A DNA stretch of 64,000 bases from DATHZQ01 sp035458525 (GCA_035458525.1 DATHZQ010000051.1:1-64000), one strand, 5' to 3'. Shown: positions 34,269-43,185, numbered from the stretch's first letter. Notes: generated by a model from the letters alone, not told the origin. Numbers and translations are program-made.

Positions 34269-35306
34269 TCAGCTGAAGAACGTGTGGGCGACGTCGTAGA
34301 TCTCGGCAGGCACACCCCGGATCTCGGCACACGCCTCCTCCATCGGCACGGGCACGATCGCTGCACTGCGGAGTGCCGCCATCACCCCTGTCTGCCCCTG
34401 GCAGGCGTAGTCGGCCGCAGCCACGCCGAGCCGGGTGGCGAGCACCCGGTCGAATGCCGTTGGCGTTCCACCACGCTGGATGTGCCCGAGCACCGAGACT
34501 CTCGTTTCGAAACTCGTGCGCTCCTCGATCTCGGCGGCAATGGCATAGCCCACGCCCCCGAGCCGGTCGAAGCCGAACGCATCCTTCTTGACGTCGACGA
34601 CAGTGCCGGCGGGTGGCGTCACGCCTTCGGCGACCACGACGATCGAGTACTTCTTCCCCCGTCGATGGCGCGCCCGCACGATCTTGGAGATCTCGTCCAG
34701 GTCGTAGTCGATCTCGGGGATCAGAATCGAATCCGCCCCACCGGAGATGCCGGCATACGCCGCAATCCATCCCTTGGTCCGGCCCATCACCTCGACGACG
34801 ATCACCCGATTGTGGGCTTCGGCCGTGCTGGCGAGGCGGTCGATGGCGTCGCTGGCGATCTGGACCGCCGTGTCGAACCCGAACGTCATGTCCGTGCCGT
34901 TGATGTCGTTGTCGATCGTTTTGGGGACGCCGATCACCGGTAGGCCCTCTTCGGAGAGCCGGAGTGCCGACCGCAACGTGCCGTCGCCGCCGATGACGAT
35001 CAGTGCGTCGATCCCGTTGCGCTGGATGGTGCGTTTGCAGCTGGCGTAGCCGTCGCCGTGGACGTACGGATCCATCCGTGACGTCCCGAGGATGGTGCCG
35101 CCGCGGGTGAGGATGCCGCGCACGGCGTCGCGATCGAGCGCGACGGTGTCTCCCTCCATCAAGCCTTCCCAACCATTGAGGATCCCGACGACCTCTGCGT
35201 CGTGTACCTCGGTGGCACGGGTTGCCACGGCGCGGATCACCGCGTTCAGGCCGGGGCAGTCGCCCCCGGCCGTCAGCACTCCGATGACCTTCGGGCTGTC
35301 ACTCAT
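34269..35306 (-). CDS. pfkA: 6-phosphofructokinase, probably ATP-dependent
   Basis: This 345-residue PfkA-family enzyme has LTAGGDCPGLNAVIRAV at the N-terminus, IGGDGTLRSA in the phosphate-donor site, PKTIDNDINGTD for the catalytic Asp region, VEVMGRTKGWIAAYAG and LGHIQRGGTPTAFDR. The second Gly in GGDG (equivalent to E. coli Gly104) is the ATP-type residue, while Lys in PKTIDND is usual in the actinobacterial group. A GAGGAC site lies upstream of the ATG. The enzyme commits fructose 6-phosphate to glycolysis. It is 43 bp downstream of a second, different phosphofructokinase gene. Confidence 0.9.
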   Translation of the reverse strand: MSDSPKVIGVLTAGGDCPGLNAVIRAVATRATEVHDAEVVGILNGWEGLMEGDTVALDRDAVRGILTRGGTILGTSRMDPYVHGDGYASCKRTIQRNGIDALIVIGGDGTLRSALRLSEEGLPVIGVPKTIDNDINGTDMTFGFDTAVQIASDAIDRLASTAEAHNRVIVVEVMGRTKGWIAAYAGISGGADSILIPEIDYDLDEISKIVRARHRRGKKYSIVVVAEGVTPPAGTVVDVKKDAFGFDRLGGVGYAIAAEIEERTSFETRVSVLGHIQRGGTPTAFDRVLATRLGVAAADYACQGQTGVMAALRSAAIVPVPMEEACAEIRGVPAEIYDVAHTFFS

Positions 35307-35349
35307 TGCGTCGTCCTCATCCGGCGGCAGCTCTCTGTCGTCTGAACGC

Positions 35350-36498
35350 TCAATACAGGAACATCGGCTTGCCGGTCACGTGGCGCACTTTGGGTAGGTA
35401 CTCCTCGGAGTCGTAGAGCTCGGTCACGTCAACACGCTTCACGCCTTCCTTCGTCACCGAGATCGGCACATGGGTGTAGGTGCCGCCGCGCAACGCGACC
35501 ATTCTTCCCGTGGCGCCCTCGACCGCGAGGTCCGCAGCCATCACTGCGTAGTTGGTGGCGACCATCAGGTCGAGAGAATCGGGGCTGCCCGAGCGCATCA
35601 GGTAGGCGACCTGCTGGTTGATGATGCCTTCGCCGGTCTTCTGTTTGAGCAGTTCACCGGTGGTCTGTCCGATGCCGCCGAGTTTGCGGTGGCCGTACGC
35701 ATCTGCCTCGCCCGACAGTGCCATCTCGCCCCCGATGATCGTGGCGCCCTCGCTGATCGTCACCATGGCGTAGTGGGACGGATTGCGTGCTTTGTCCTGC
35801 ATGATGAGGTCGGCGAGCCGGTCGATGTCGAACGGAACCTCGGAGATCAACGCCCGGTCTACGCCGGCGAGGTAAGCCGTGATCAGTGAGGTCTCACCCG
35901 AGTAGCGGCCGAACAACTCGACAACGGCGATGCGCTCGTGAGATCCCGTCGACGTTCGCAGGTTGTGGATGAACTGCACGCCGCGGGTCACCGCCGTGGA
36001 GAAGCCGATGCAGTAGTCGGTGCCGTGGACGTCGTTGTCCATCGTCTTCGGGATGGCGATGACCGGTACGCCCTCCTCGTGCATGCGGAGGCCGTACGAC
36101 AACGTGTCGTCACCGCCGATCGGGATGAGCACGTCGATGCCCTGCGATTCGAGGACGCGCAGCGCATGTTCGGTGAAGTCGTAGGGGCCCTCTCCGACGG
36201 CTTGGTCGGCCAGGAAGTCCGGGACTTCGCTGGCACGAACCTTGCCGGGGTTCGTCCGCGAGGTGTGGAGAAACGTGCCGCCGGTACGGTCGACCGTGCG
36301 TACGCGCCCCGGGTCGAGGGGCCAGAAGTGGTGCGGGAACGTATCGGGCTCATCGGGGTTGGCGTAGAGGAGCCCGCCCCAGCCGCGGCGGATACCGACG
36401 ACGTCGTGGCCCTCTTCGTGGACCCGATTGACGACGGCTTTGATACAAGGATTGAGGCCCGGGACGTCGCCGCCGCCGGTCAGTATTCCGATGCGCAT
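35350..36498 (-). CDS. Phosphofructokinase, probably pyrophosphate-dependent
   Basis: This 382-residue PfkA-fold protein has LTGGGDVPGLNPCIKAV, then IPIGGDDTLSYG, PKTMDNDVHGTD and VELFGRYSGETSL. The GGDD motif places Asp where ATP-type enzymes have Gly. In characterised enzymes that residue blocks ATP and marks pyrophosphate:fructose-6-phosphate phosphotransferases. It could work reversibly in glycolysis and gluconeogenesis. GGGAG precedes the ATG at 36498. Upstream in-frame codons run antisense to dnaE and are not part of the gene. The two pfk genes are only moderately similar, so this is not a recent duplication. Confidence 0.87.
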   Translation of the reverse strand: MRIGILTGGGDVPGLNPCIKAVVNRVHEEGHDVVGIRRGWGGLLYANPDEPDTFPHHFWPLDPGRVRTVDRTGGTFLHTSRTNPGKVRASEVPDFLADQAVGEGPYDFTEHALRVLESQGIDVLIPIGGDDTLSYGLRMHEEGVPVIAIPKTMDNDVHGTDYCIGFSTAVTRGVQFIHNLRTSTGSHERIAVVELFGRYSGETSLITAYLAGVDRALISEVPFDIDRLADLIMQDKARNPSHYAMVTISEGATIIGGEMALSGEADAYGHRKLGGIGQTTGELLKQKTGEGIINQQVAYLMRSGSPDSLDLMVATNYAVMAADLAVEGATGRMVALRGGTYTHVPISVTKEGVKRVDVTELYDSEEYLPKVRHVTGKPMFLY

Positions 36499-36705
36499 CA
36501 GGACTCCCTGGTGGATCGTTCGAGGGGACGGCCGCAGGCTAGTGCTGCCCGGTCGGATCGAAACGTGGTTGGCGGTGCCGGGCCCGCCGCAGCCACGGAT
36601 CTCGTCGATTCGCCGGCCGTAGCCCTGCAATTCGCGGTGTCGCAGGTCATCTTGCAGCGTGCTTACATAGGTGTAGTTCGATCGTCGGTGGAGGATCCCT
36701 CGGGC

Positions 36706-39700
36706 ATGAGCAGCTTCGCCCATCTGCATGTGCATACCGAGTTCTCGATGCTGGACGGTGCGGCCAGGGTCCACGACCTCGTCAACGCCGTTGCCGCAGA
36801 CGGACAGCCTGCCGTGGCAATCACCGATCACGGGGTGATGTACGGAGTCGTCGACTTCATCAAGGCCGCCAAAGGCGCCGACATCACCCCGATCATCGGA
36901 ATCGAGGCATACCTCACACCAGGCTCTCGCTTCGATCGGCCACCACGGCGTGACGACGTCCGCTACCACATGACGATGCTGGCCTACAACGAGACCGGCT
37001 ATCGCAATCTCATGGCGCTGTCGTCGCAGGCCTATCTCGATGGGTTCTACTACAAGCCGCGCATGGACGCTGAGCTGCTGTCCCGCCACGCCGAGGGCAT
37101 CATCGCCACCACCGGCTGCCTGGGCGGCCACGTACCCCAGTTGCTCGCTCCCGATGCTTCGAGCGAGGAAGGCAACACCGGCCAGGTGCGCGACTACGCG
37201 GCCGCTGTCGAGGCCGCTGCGATGTACCAGGACATCTTCGGCAAGGACAACTTCTTCATCGAGATCCAAGACCACGGTATCGCGGCGCAGCGCAAGATCA
37301 TGGCCGACCTGCTGCAGATCTCGAAGGACGTCAACATCCCGCTGCTTGCGGCCAACGACAGCCATTACACCTATGCCGCCGAGTCCGACTCGCATGACGT
37401 GCTGCTCTGCATTCAGACGGGTGCGAACAAATCGGACGAAAACCGGTTCCGATTCCACTCGCAGGAGTTCTACGTCAAGTCGGCCGGCGAAATGCGGGCG
37501 CTGTTCCCCGAGGCGGAATACCCCGGTGCGTGCGACAACACATTGCTGATCGCCGAGCGCGTCGATTTCGATCTCGAGTTCGGCACGATCCTGCTGCCAC
37601 ACTTCCCTGTCGAGGACGGTCACGACGAGCAGTCCTACCTGCGTGAGCTCGTCATGGAGGGCGCCAAGCAGCGGTACGGCCCGCTCCTGTCGGACGAGGC
37701 AGCCGAGCGCATCGAGTACGAGCTTCGGGTCATCGATGAGATGGGCTTCAACGCCTACTTCCTCATCGTGTGGGACCTCATCCGCTACGCCACCGAGCAG
37801 GGGATCCGCACCGGACCGGGCCGGGGGAGTGCAGCCGGCTCGATCGTGGCCTACTGCCTGGGTATCACGAAGCTCGACCCCCTGGCGTACGGGCTGATCT
37901 TCGAGCGGTTCCTGAACCCCGGCCGCCGCGAGATGCCCGACATCGACATGGACTTCGACGAGCGGTATCGGGGTGACATGATCCGCTACTGCGCGGACCG
38001 GTACGGCTCGGATCACGTCGCCCAGATCATCACGTTCTCGACCATCAAGGGACGCCAGGCGCTGCGCGATGCAGCACGGGTGCTCGGGTATCCCTACGGG
38101 CTGGGCGACAAGGTGGCGAAGCTCATGCCGCCGGCGATTCTGGGCCGTGAAGCAAGCCTCGATCAGTGCCTCAACGAGCCCGACCGCGAGGCCGCACAGA
38201 ACGTCAAGGATTGGTACGTAGCCGCGTCGGGGTTCCGCGAGGAATACGACACCAACGCGGAGGCCCGCGAGGTGATCGAGACGGCGCGGGGCCTCGAAGG
38301 GCTGCGCCGCCAGGACTCGATTCACGCTGCGGCGGTCGTGATCTCACCGATGCCGCTGCAGGAGATCGTTCCCGTGCAGCGGAAGGGTGACGACGCCGAG
38401 GTCGTCACCCAGTACGAGATGCACGGCGTCGAGGCGCTCGGCCTGCTCAAGATGGACTTCCTCGGCCTCCGCAACCTCGCCACGATCGAGCGAGCGCTGG
38501 AGCTGATCGAGCGCACGACGGGCGAGCGGATCGACATCGATGCGATCCCGCTGGACGATCCCAAGGTCTTCAGCATGCTGCAAGAAGGCGACTCGATGGG
38601 CGTCTTCCAGTTCGAGGGCGGGCCGATGCGAGCGTTGATGCGCAACTTGAAGCCCGAGGCGTTCGAGCACCTCGTAGCCCTCAACGCCCTCTATCGCCCG
38701 GGTCCGTTGGGTGCCGGCATGCACTTGGAATACGCCGATCGCAAGAACGGGCGCAGCGAGGTGGAATACCTCCATCCCGATCTCGAGCCGGTCCTGAGGG
38801 ACACGTTCGGCATCATGGTCTTCCAGGAACAGGTCATGCAGGTCGCACAACGGATGGCCGGCTTCTCGATGGTCGAGGCGGATGCACTGCGCAAGGCCAT
38901 GGGCAAGAAGATCCCCGCCGTCATGAAGCAGCAGGAGGAGAAGTTCGTCGCCGGCACCGTGGCACAGGGCCACGACGAGGCGCTGGGCATCGAACTCTTC
39001 GAACTGATCGCCTACTTCGCCGGGTACGGCTTCAACAAGTCGCACTCCGCCGCCTACGGGCTCGTTGCGTACCAAACGGCATGGCTGAAGGCGCACTATC
39101 CGGCGGAGTACATGGCGGCGCTGCTCACGGCGTCGAAGCGGGACAAGGATCGGACCGCGCTCTACCTGCACGAATGTCGCACCATGGGCCTCAAAGTGCT
39201 GGTGCCAGACGTCAACCGCTCCGAGTCGGACTTCGCCGCCGTCGAGGGTGACATCACGTTCGGGATGTCCGCAGTGCGCAACGTGGGCGAGGCCGTCGTG
39301 GGTCAGATTGTCGCCGAACGCGAGAAGAACGGCCCGTACAAGACGTTCCAGGAGTTCATCGACCGGGTCGACCTGTCGGTACTCAACAAGCGGACGATCG
39401 AGTCGCTGATCAAGGCGGGGGCGTTCGACTCGTTGGGCTACACCCGCCGCGGGCTCCTCGAACGTTCGCTCGATCTGCTGGACGCCACGGTGTCCCGGCG
39501 TCGTGCCGAGGACATGGGCCAGTACAGCCTCTTCGGCGGCAGCGAATCCCAGGTCGACGAGGTGCCGGTCGACATTCCGGAGACCACCTGGGACAAGCGC
39601 ACGCGGCTCGGTTTCGAGAAGGAGATGCTCGGCCTGTATGTGTCCGACCACCCACTGCTCGGCGTCGAGCGGTCCTTGCAGCAGGTGTGCTCGTCGACCA

Positions 39701-40209
39701 TTCCGGGCCTCTGGGATCTTCAGGACAAGAGCCAGGCAACCATCGGCGGCGTGATCGGCACCGTGACTCGGCGGTACACCAAGAGCGGCGATCCGATGCT
39801 CTACTTCATCTTGGAGGATCTGCAGGGCAGCACGGAGGTGATCACGTTCCCGCGCACGGTCGCGGAGTACGGGCCCTTCGTTCGCGAGGACGCCGTGGTA
39901 GTGGTGACCGGCCGGGTCGACCATCGCGGCGACGACGTCAAATTCATCGCACAAGAAGTGCGCGACGCCAACCTCACGACCGAGGAGATGGTGCGGCTGC
40001 GGGTGCCGGCCACGGTCCTGTCACGCAACATGGTCGATCGCTTGAAGGATGCGCTGGGCAACCACCCCGGCAGTGCTCCGGTGTACCTGCACATGCTGAG
40101 TGAGAACGGCGAGAAGGTGATTCGGCTCGGTGATGACCACCGCGTCGAGCCGCGCAGCTCCCTCTTCGCCGAGCTCCGAGCCCTCCTCGGCGCCAAAGCA
40201 GTCCTGTGA
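36706..40209 (+). CDS. dnaE: DNA polymerase III subunit alpha
   Basis: This 1167-residue replicative polymerase begins with a PHP domain at HLHVHTEFSMLDGAARV. The polymerase core includes GPGRGSAAGS, PDIDMDFDERYRGDMI (catalytic Asp residues), the tail of the fingers with NKSHSAAYGLVAYQTAWLKA, a helix-hairpin-helix region (NKRTIESLIKAGAFDSLG) and an OB-fold near the end (ATIGGVIGTVTRRYTKSGDP). The ATG at 36706 has GGAGG about 11 nt upstream. Its length and domain order are those of the main actinobacterial DnaE1 rather than the error-prone DnaE2. The 3' end overlaps the first codons of the sugar dehydrogenase frame. Confidence 0.96.
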   Translation: MSSFAHLHVHTEFSMLDGAARVHDLVNAVAADGQPAVAITDHGVMYGVVDFIKAAKGADITPIIGIEAYLTPGSRFDRPPRRDDVRYHMTMLAYNETGYRNLMALSSQAYLDGFYYKPRMDAELLSRHAEGIIATTGCLGGHVPQLLAPDASSEEGNTGQVRDYAAAVEAAAMYQDIFGKDNFFIEIQDHGIAAQRKIMADLLQISKDVNIPLLAANDSHYTYAAESDSHDVLLCIQTGANKSDENRFRFHSQEFYVKSAGEMRALFPEAEYPGACDNTLLIAERVDFDLEFGTILLPHFPVEDGHDEQSYLRELVMEGAKQRYGPLLSDEAAERIEYELRVIDEMGFNAYFLIVWDLIRYATEQGIRTGPGRGSAAGSIVAYCLGITKLDPLAYGLIFERFLNPGRREMPDIDMDFDERYRGDMIRYCADRYGSDHVAQIITFSTIKGRQALRDAARVLGYPYGLGDKVAKLMPPAILGREASLDQCLNEPDREAAQNVKDWYVAASGFREEYDTNAEAREVIETARGLEGLRRQDSIHAAAVVISPMPLQEIVPVQRKGDDAEVVTQYEMHGVEALGLLKMDFLGLRNLATIERALELIERTTGERIDIDAIPLDDPKVFSMLQEGDSMGVFQFEGGPMRALMRNLKPEAFEHLVALNALYRPGPLGAGMHLEYADRKNGRSEVEYLHPDLEPVLRDTFGIMVFQEQVMQVAQRMAGFSMVEADALRKAMGKKIPAVMKQQEEKFVAGTVAQGHDEALGIELFELIAYFAGYGFNKSHSAAYGLVAYQTAWLKAHYPAEYMAALLTASKRDKDRTALYLHECRTMGLKVLVPDVNRSESDFAAVEGDITFGMSAVRNVGEAVVGQIVAEREKNGPYKTFQEFIDRVDLSVLNKRTIESLIKAGAFDSLGYTRRGLLERSLDLLDATVSRRRAEDMGQYSLFGGSESQVDEVPVDIPETTWDKRTRLGFEKEMLGLYVSDHPLLGVERSLQQVCSSTIPGLWDLQDKSQATIGGVIGTVTRRYTKSGDPMLYFILEDLQGSTEVITFPRTVAEYGPFVREDAVVVVTGRVDHRGDDVKFIAQEVRDANLTTEEMVRLRVPATVLSRNMVDRLKDALGNHPGSAPVYLHMLSENGEKVIRLGDDHRVEPRSSLFAELRALLGAKAVL

Positions 40210-41555
40210 TGCGCGGGAACAGTCCCCCACGAAGTGGGGGAAGGTACCGCCGGGCGAAGCCCGGGGGTAGGGGGTTCGTGAGTGCTGCGATCGTCGGAGC
40301 CGCGTTGGTCGGAACCGCGTGTTCCGGTAACGCCGCCGAACCGACGACCACAGACGGGCCACCGCCCACGACGGTGCCCACAACGCTTGCCGCGACGACG
40401 TCGACCGCCGCCCCTGTTGCCACAACTACCACGAGGGTGGCGGAGACGACCACCAGCGCCCCGCCGACAACCACTACGACCACCACGCTGCCTCCCGACC
40501 CGCTTCAAGGCCTCGGGCTCGAGCGGGTCGCCTCGGGGCTGTTCCAGCCCACGGCGGTGGTCGTGCCCCCTGGCGATGATCGCTTCTTCGTGGTCGAGCG
40601 GCGCGGCCGAGTCAGGATCGTCGACGAAAACGGCCTGGTCGAGGAGCCATTCCTCGACGTCGAGTCGTCCGTCAGCTGGGCACAGGGCATCGAGATCGGC
40701 ATGCTCGGTCTGGCCTTCCACCCCAACTACGAGGTGAACGGCCGCTTCTTCGTCTACTACTCGGGCACCGACGATGCGCGGCGACTCTCCGAGTTCTCCG
40801 TGAGCGACGACCCCTCGGTCGCCGATCCGTCGAGCGAGAAGGTGCTGCTCACGCGTCCCCAGCCCACCGAGATCATCCGCCACTACGCGGGACACCTGGA
40901 GTTCGGTCCGGACGGCATGCTGTACGTCGCACTCGGCGATGGGGCGGCTCCGGAACTGAATGGGCAGGATCCCGGCACCGTCTTCGGGGCCATTCTGCGG
41001 CTCGATGTCGACCAGGGCGAGACCTACGCGATCCCGGCGGACAATCCGTTCGTGGACGGCGGCGGCGCGGGCGAGGTGTGGGCATTCGGGCTGCGCAACC
41101 CGTGGCGCTTCTCCATCGACCCGGCGACGGAGACGATGCACATCGGTGACGTAGGGCAGGATCGCTGGGAGGAGATCAACCGTGTGTCGCTCAGCCAAGG
41201 CGGGGCGAACTTCGGCTGGCCGGACACCGAGGGCGGCGGTTGCTTCCTGCTGTCCGGCTGCGACCTGGACGACTACGAGCTGCCCTGGCTCGTGTACGAC
41301 CACGACGAGGGCTGCTCGATCACTGGAGGCCGGGTGTACCGGGGGAGTGCGATCCCCGAGCTCGCCGGCCATTACCTCTACGCCGACTGGTGCGAGACGT
41401 GGATCCGCAGCACCGACGAGACCGGCGAGCAGACCGACTGGTCGGCCGACTTGCGGGAAGCAGGCCAGGTCCAATCCTTCGGCACGGATGCCGACGGCGA
41501 GCTCTACATCGTCAACTTCGCCGGCGAAATCTGGAAGATCGTCCCGCGGAGATAG
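40209..41555 (+). CDS. PQQ-dependent (aldose) sugar dehydrogenase-like lipoprotein
   Basis: This 448-residue protein has a six-bladed GSDH propeller: GLERVASGLFQPTAVVVPPG, IGMLGLAFHPNY, HYAGHLEFGPDGMLYVALGD, and NPWRFSIDPATETMHIGDVG. A Thr-rich linker (about residues 45-95) separates it from the N-terminus. A hydrophobic stretch ending in LVGTACSG looks like a weak lipobox. With the start at 40209, or GTG 40206, the basic n-region of the signal is encoded by a hairpin repeat. The alternative GTG at 40278 gives a signal sequence with no positive charge. PQQ dependence is inferred from the family. Probably exported. Confidence 0.85.
   Translation: MRGNSPPRSGGRYRRAKPGGRGFVSAAIVGAALVGTACSGNAAEPTTTDGPPPTTVPTTLAATTSTAAPVATTTTRVAETTTSAPPTTTTTTTLPPDPLQGLGLERVASGLFQPTAVVVPPGDDRFFVVERRGRVRIVDENGLVEEPFLDVESSVSWAQGIEIGMLGLAFHPNYEVNGRFFVYYSGTDDARRLSEFSVSDDPSVADPSSEKVLLTRPQPTEIIRHYAGHLEFGPDGMLYVALGDGAAPELNGQDPGTVFGAILRLDVDQGETYAIPADNPFVDGGGAGEVWAFGLRNPWRFSIDPATETMHIGDVGQDRWEEINRVSLSQGGANFGWPDTEGGGCFLLSGCDLDDYELPWLVYDHDEGCSITGGRVYRGSAIPELAGHYLYADWCETWIRSTDETGEQTDWSADLREAGQVQSFGTDADGELYIVNFAGEIWKIVPRR
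40221..40264 (+). repeat. Hairpin repeat, copy 1
   Basis: This is the first copy of a 32-bp sequence (40221-40252) that recurs identically at 41582-41613. It forms a perfect hairpin CCCCCAC-gaa-GTGGGGG and is followed by a second hairpin CCGGGC-gaa-GCCCGG (40250-40264). It lies at the very start of the sugar dehydrogenase reading frame, directly after the dnaE stop. Confidence 0.85.
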
Positions 41556-41581
41556 CTCCCCGAGAAAGTGGCGATCGGGAT

Positions 41582-41645
41582 AGTCCCCCACGAAGTGGGG
41601 GAAGGTACCGCCGCCGCAGGCGGCGGTACCGGGGTCGGCAACCCC
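41582..41645 (+). repeat. Hairpin repeat, copy 2
   Basis: The same 32 bp as at 40221-40252, in the same orientation, 26 bp after the sugar dehydrogenase stop. Here the shared part runs into a perfect 12-bp stem (GGTACCGCCGCC at 41604-41615 with its complement at 41619-41630, loop GCA) and then a GGGGT/ACCCC hairpin. The two copies therefore bracket the sugar dehydrogenase gene. The stacked hairpins resemble REP-type dispersed elements. Confidence 0.85.
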
Positions 41646-41795
41646 GTCAGCCAGGCCCCCGGGCTCGCCACCGCCGTCCTGCCCAACGGCTGCCGCCAGT
41701 GCGATGCGAAGTCGGGGCTCGGCGTCCCGAGCAAACCGCGTGAACGCCTGGCGGCGTTGGTCCCCGATCCCAGTCGACTCCTCACTCGCTCTCAT
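41640..41795 (-). pseudogene. Possible N-terminal fragment of an ECF sigma factor
   Basis: On the minus strand an ATG at 41795 opens a frame whose residues about 10-30 read RRQAFTRFARDAEPRLRIAL. This resembles the FARDVEPRLRRAL opening of an actinobacterial ECF sigma-factor group. After about 40 codons the similarity ends (GQDGGGEPGGLADG) and the frame runs into the hairpin repeat. No sigma region 2 or 4 follows. I read this as a 5' remnant whose remainder was lost where the repeat now lies. A chance antisense frame is the alternative. Confidence 0.4.
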
Positions 41796-41859
41796 GCCCC
41801 ATAGAGGTCCCAGGTGCCGATTCGCGTTACAAGGGGTTTCGATCGGTAGGGTCCGAACC

Positions 41860-42258
41860 TTGGACGGAGTCGAGTTCCTGTGGCGCGGTGATTTCGAGAA
41901 CGCCGAAGTCAACGCGCTCCACGCCGACGCCTTCGACCATGGCATCTTCGACGATGACTGGCGCCACATGGTCGAACGGCACAGTCTCGGATGGGTGACG
42001 GCACGGGACGCGACGGGCCTCGTCGGGTTCGTGAATCTGCCCTGGGACGGCGGCGTCCACACCTGGATACAGGACACGATGGTTGCGTCACGACGTCGGC
42101 GCCAGGGCTTCGGCAATCGACTCGTCGAGGTCGCGGTTGCGCAAGCACGCTACGCCGGGTGCGAGTGGCTGCACGTCGACTTCGACGACCACCTGCGACC
42201 GTTCTATTTCGACGAATGCGGATTCAAGGAGACGACCGCCGGCCTCGTTGGGCTGTGA
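41860..42258 (+). CDS. GNAT-family N-acetyltransferase
   Basis: This 132-residue GNAT protein has the acetyl-CoA-binding motif A in DTMVASRRRRQGFGNRLVEVAVAQAR, and the C-terminal PFYFDECGFKET block typical of motif B. The substrate is unknown. The TTG at 41860 is preferred because the protein similarity begins at LWRGDFENAEVNALH and a TAGGGT box lies 7 nt upstream. An ATG at 41794 would add 22 unlikely residues. Its last 171 bp overlap, antisense, the 3' end of the SDR-like gene. Confidence 0.78.
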   Translation: MDGVEFLWRGDFENAEVNALHADAFDHGIFDDDWRHMVERHSLGWVTARDATGLVGFVNLPWDGGVHTWIQDTMVASRRRRQGFGNRLVEVAVAQARYAGCEWLHVDFDDHLRPFYFDECGFKETTAGLVGL

Positions 42259-43038
42259 GCCTGCGGCTCGGCTCTGCGGCGATGAGTGCTGCGTCGCCAA
42301 CCACTCGTCCCACGTCGGCGTTCCCTCGGCTCGGTTCAACGTATGGTGACGCCGCTCCTTGAAAGCCTTGGCGGACTTGCCTGCGACCGGGATCCGGGTG
42401 ATCGGTTTGCGGGAACCGGTGGCGCGCTTCCAGCGAGTCGCCATCGACGCCATGTCCTCGGGTTGCGGTCCGCCGAGATCAGGCACTCGCCCGGCCGGCT
42501 GCCCGCCGGCCAGCTCGACGAGCCGGTCGGCGACGACACCGCCATCGACGACCTGGAATGACAGTCCACGAAACACCGTGACCGTCGGGCCTGACTGGAA
42601 CATGCGGTCGAGGAACTCGTGGAACTGTGTGGCTCGCAGGATGGTGCGCGGTACGGGTGTCTCTTCGATAACCCTCTCGGCGGCGAGGTTCGCCTTGCAG
42701 GACGGGAAGAGATGCTGGCTGATGCCGACGATCGACGGGTAGACGACGTGCGCAACGCCGTTCGCGGCGGCGGCCCCGAGGAGTCGCTGCGTGCCTGCGA
42801 CGTCCACGCGCTGTGACCGTGCAGGATTGGAGGCGGCATGGACGATTACCTCAACGCCGGCCAGAACCCCGGAGTCGATCGGGTCGCTGGCGAGGTCGAG
42901 CACCCGCAGTGACGTTCCCTGCGGAGGCACAGTCGCACCGGAGCGCGACGTGACGATGACCTCGTGGCCTGCCGCCAGGAGCCGGGGCACCACGAGCCGA
43001 CCGAGAGTGCCTCGGCCACCGGTGATCATTGTTGCCAT
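42088..43038 (-). CDS. NAD(P)-binding SDR/NmrA-like protein with antisense C-terminal extension
   Basis: This is a 316-residue protein. A Rossmann N-terminus (ITGGRGTLGRLVVPRLLAAGH) is followed by VIVHAASNPARSQRVDVAGT and YPSIVGI, the atypical SDR or NmrA-like type. Related proteins normally end soon after a TWDEWLA motif, near residue 260. Here the frame continues for about 55 residues (ending EALAPTS) across DNA that encodes the GNAT protein on the other strand. The natural stop has probably been lost. The enzymatic role is unknown. Confidence 0.78.
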   Translation of the reverse strand: MATMITGGRGTLGRLVVPRLLAAGHEVIVTSRSGATVPPQGTSLRVLDLASDPIDSGVLAGVEVIVHAASNPARSQRVDVAGTQRLLGAAAANGVAHVVYPSIVGISQHLFPSCKANLAAERVIEETPVPRTILRATQFHEFLDRMFQSGPTVTVFRGLSFQVVDGGVVADRLVELAGGQPAGRVPDLGGPQPEDMASMATRWKRATGSRKPITRIPVAGKSAKAFKERRHHTLNRAEGTPTWDEWLATQHSSPQSRAAGSQPNEAGGRLLESAFVEIERSQVVVEVDVQPLAPGVACLRNRDLDESIAEALAPTS

Positions 43039-43185
43039 GGCCCGAATCGACTCAGCGTGTCGGACAGATCTCGGTCAACCGCGTCCCGCCCAGTTTCTGT
43101 CGCAGGCAGCCGATAGGTTCTCACTCGGGTGATGCAGGCCCAATGGCGCCTGGACGGTGGGGATGGAAAGGAGAACAATCTGGGT

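Noticed and set aside
36499..38325. Very long minus-strand open frame upstream of the second phosphofructokinase, antisense to dnaE
   Set aside because: It is the complement of a strongly conserved DnaE sequence and has no protein-family resemblance. The true start of the kinase is the ATG at 36498 with GGGAG upstream.
41556..41640. Rho-independent terminator after the sugar dehydrogenase
   Set aside because: The hairpins there are the dispersed repeat, no T run follows, and an identical copy sits at the start of the same gene, so termination is not its evident role.
38344..42116. Other long antisense frames opposite dnaE and the sugar dehydrogenase
   Set aside because: High GC content keeps frames open by chance. 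They contain low-complexity Arg/His/Gly-rich sequence and no motif, apart from the short sigma-like piece treated separately.
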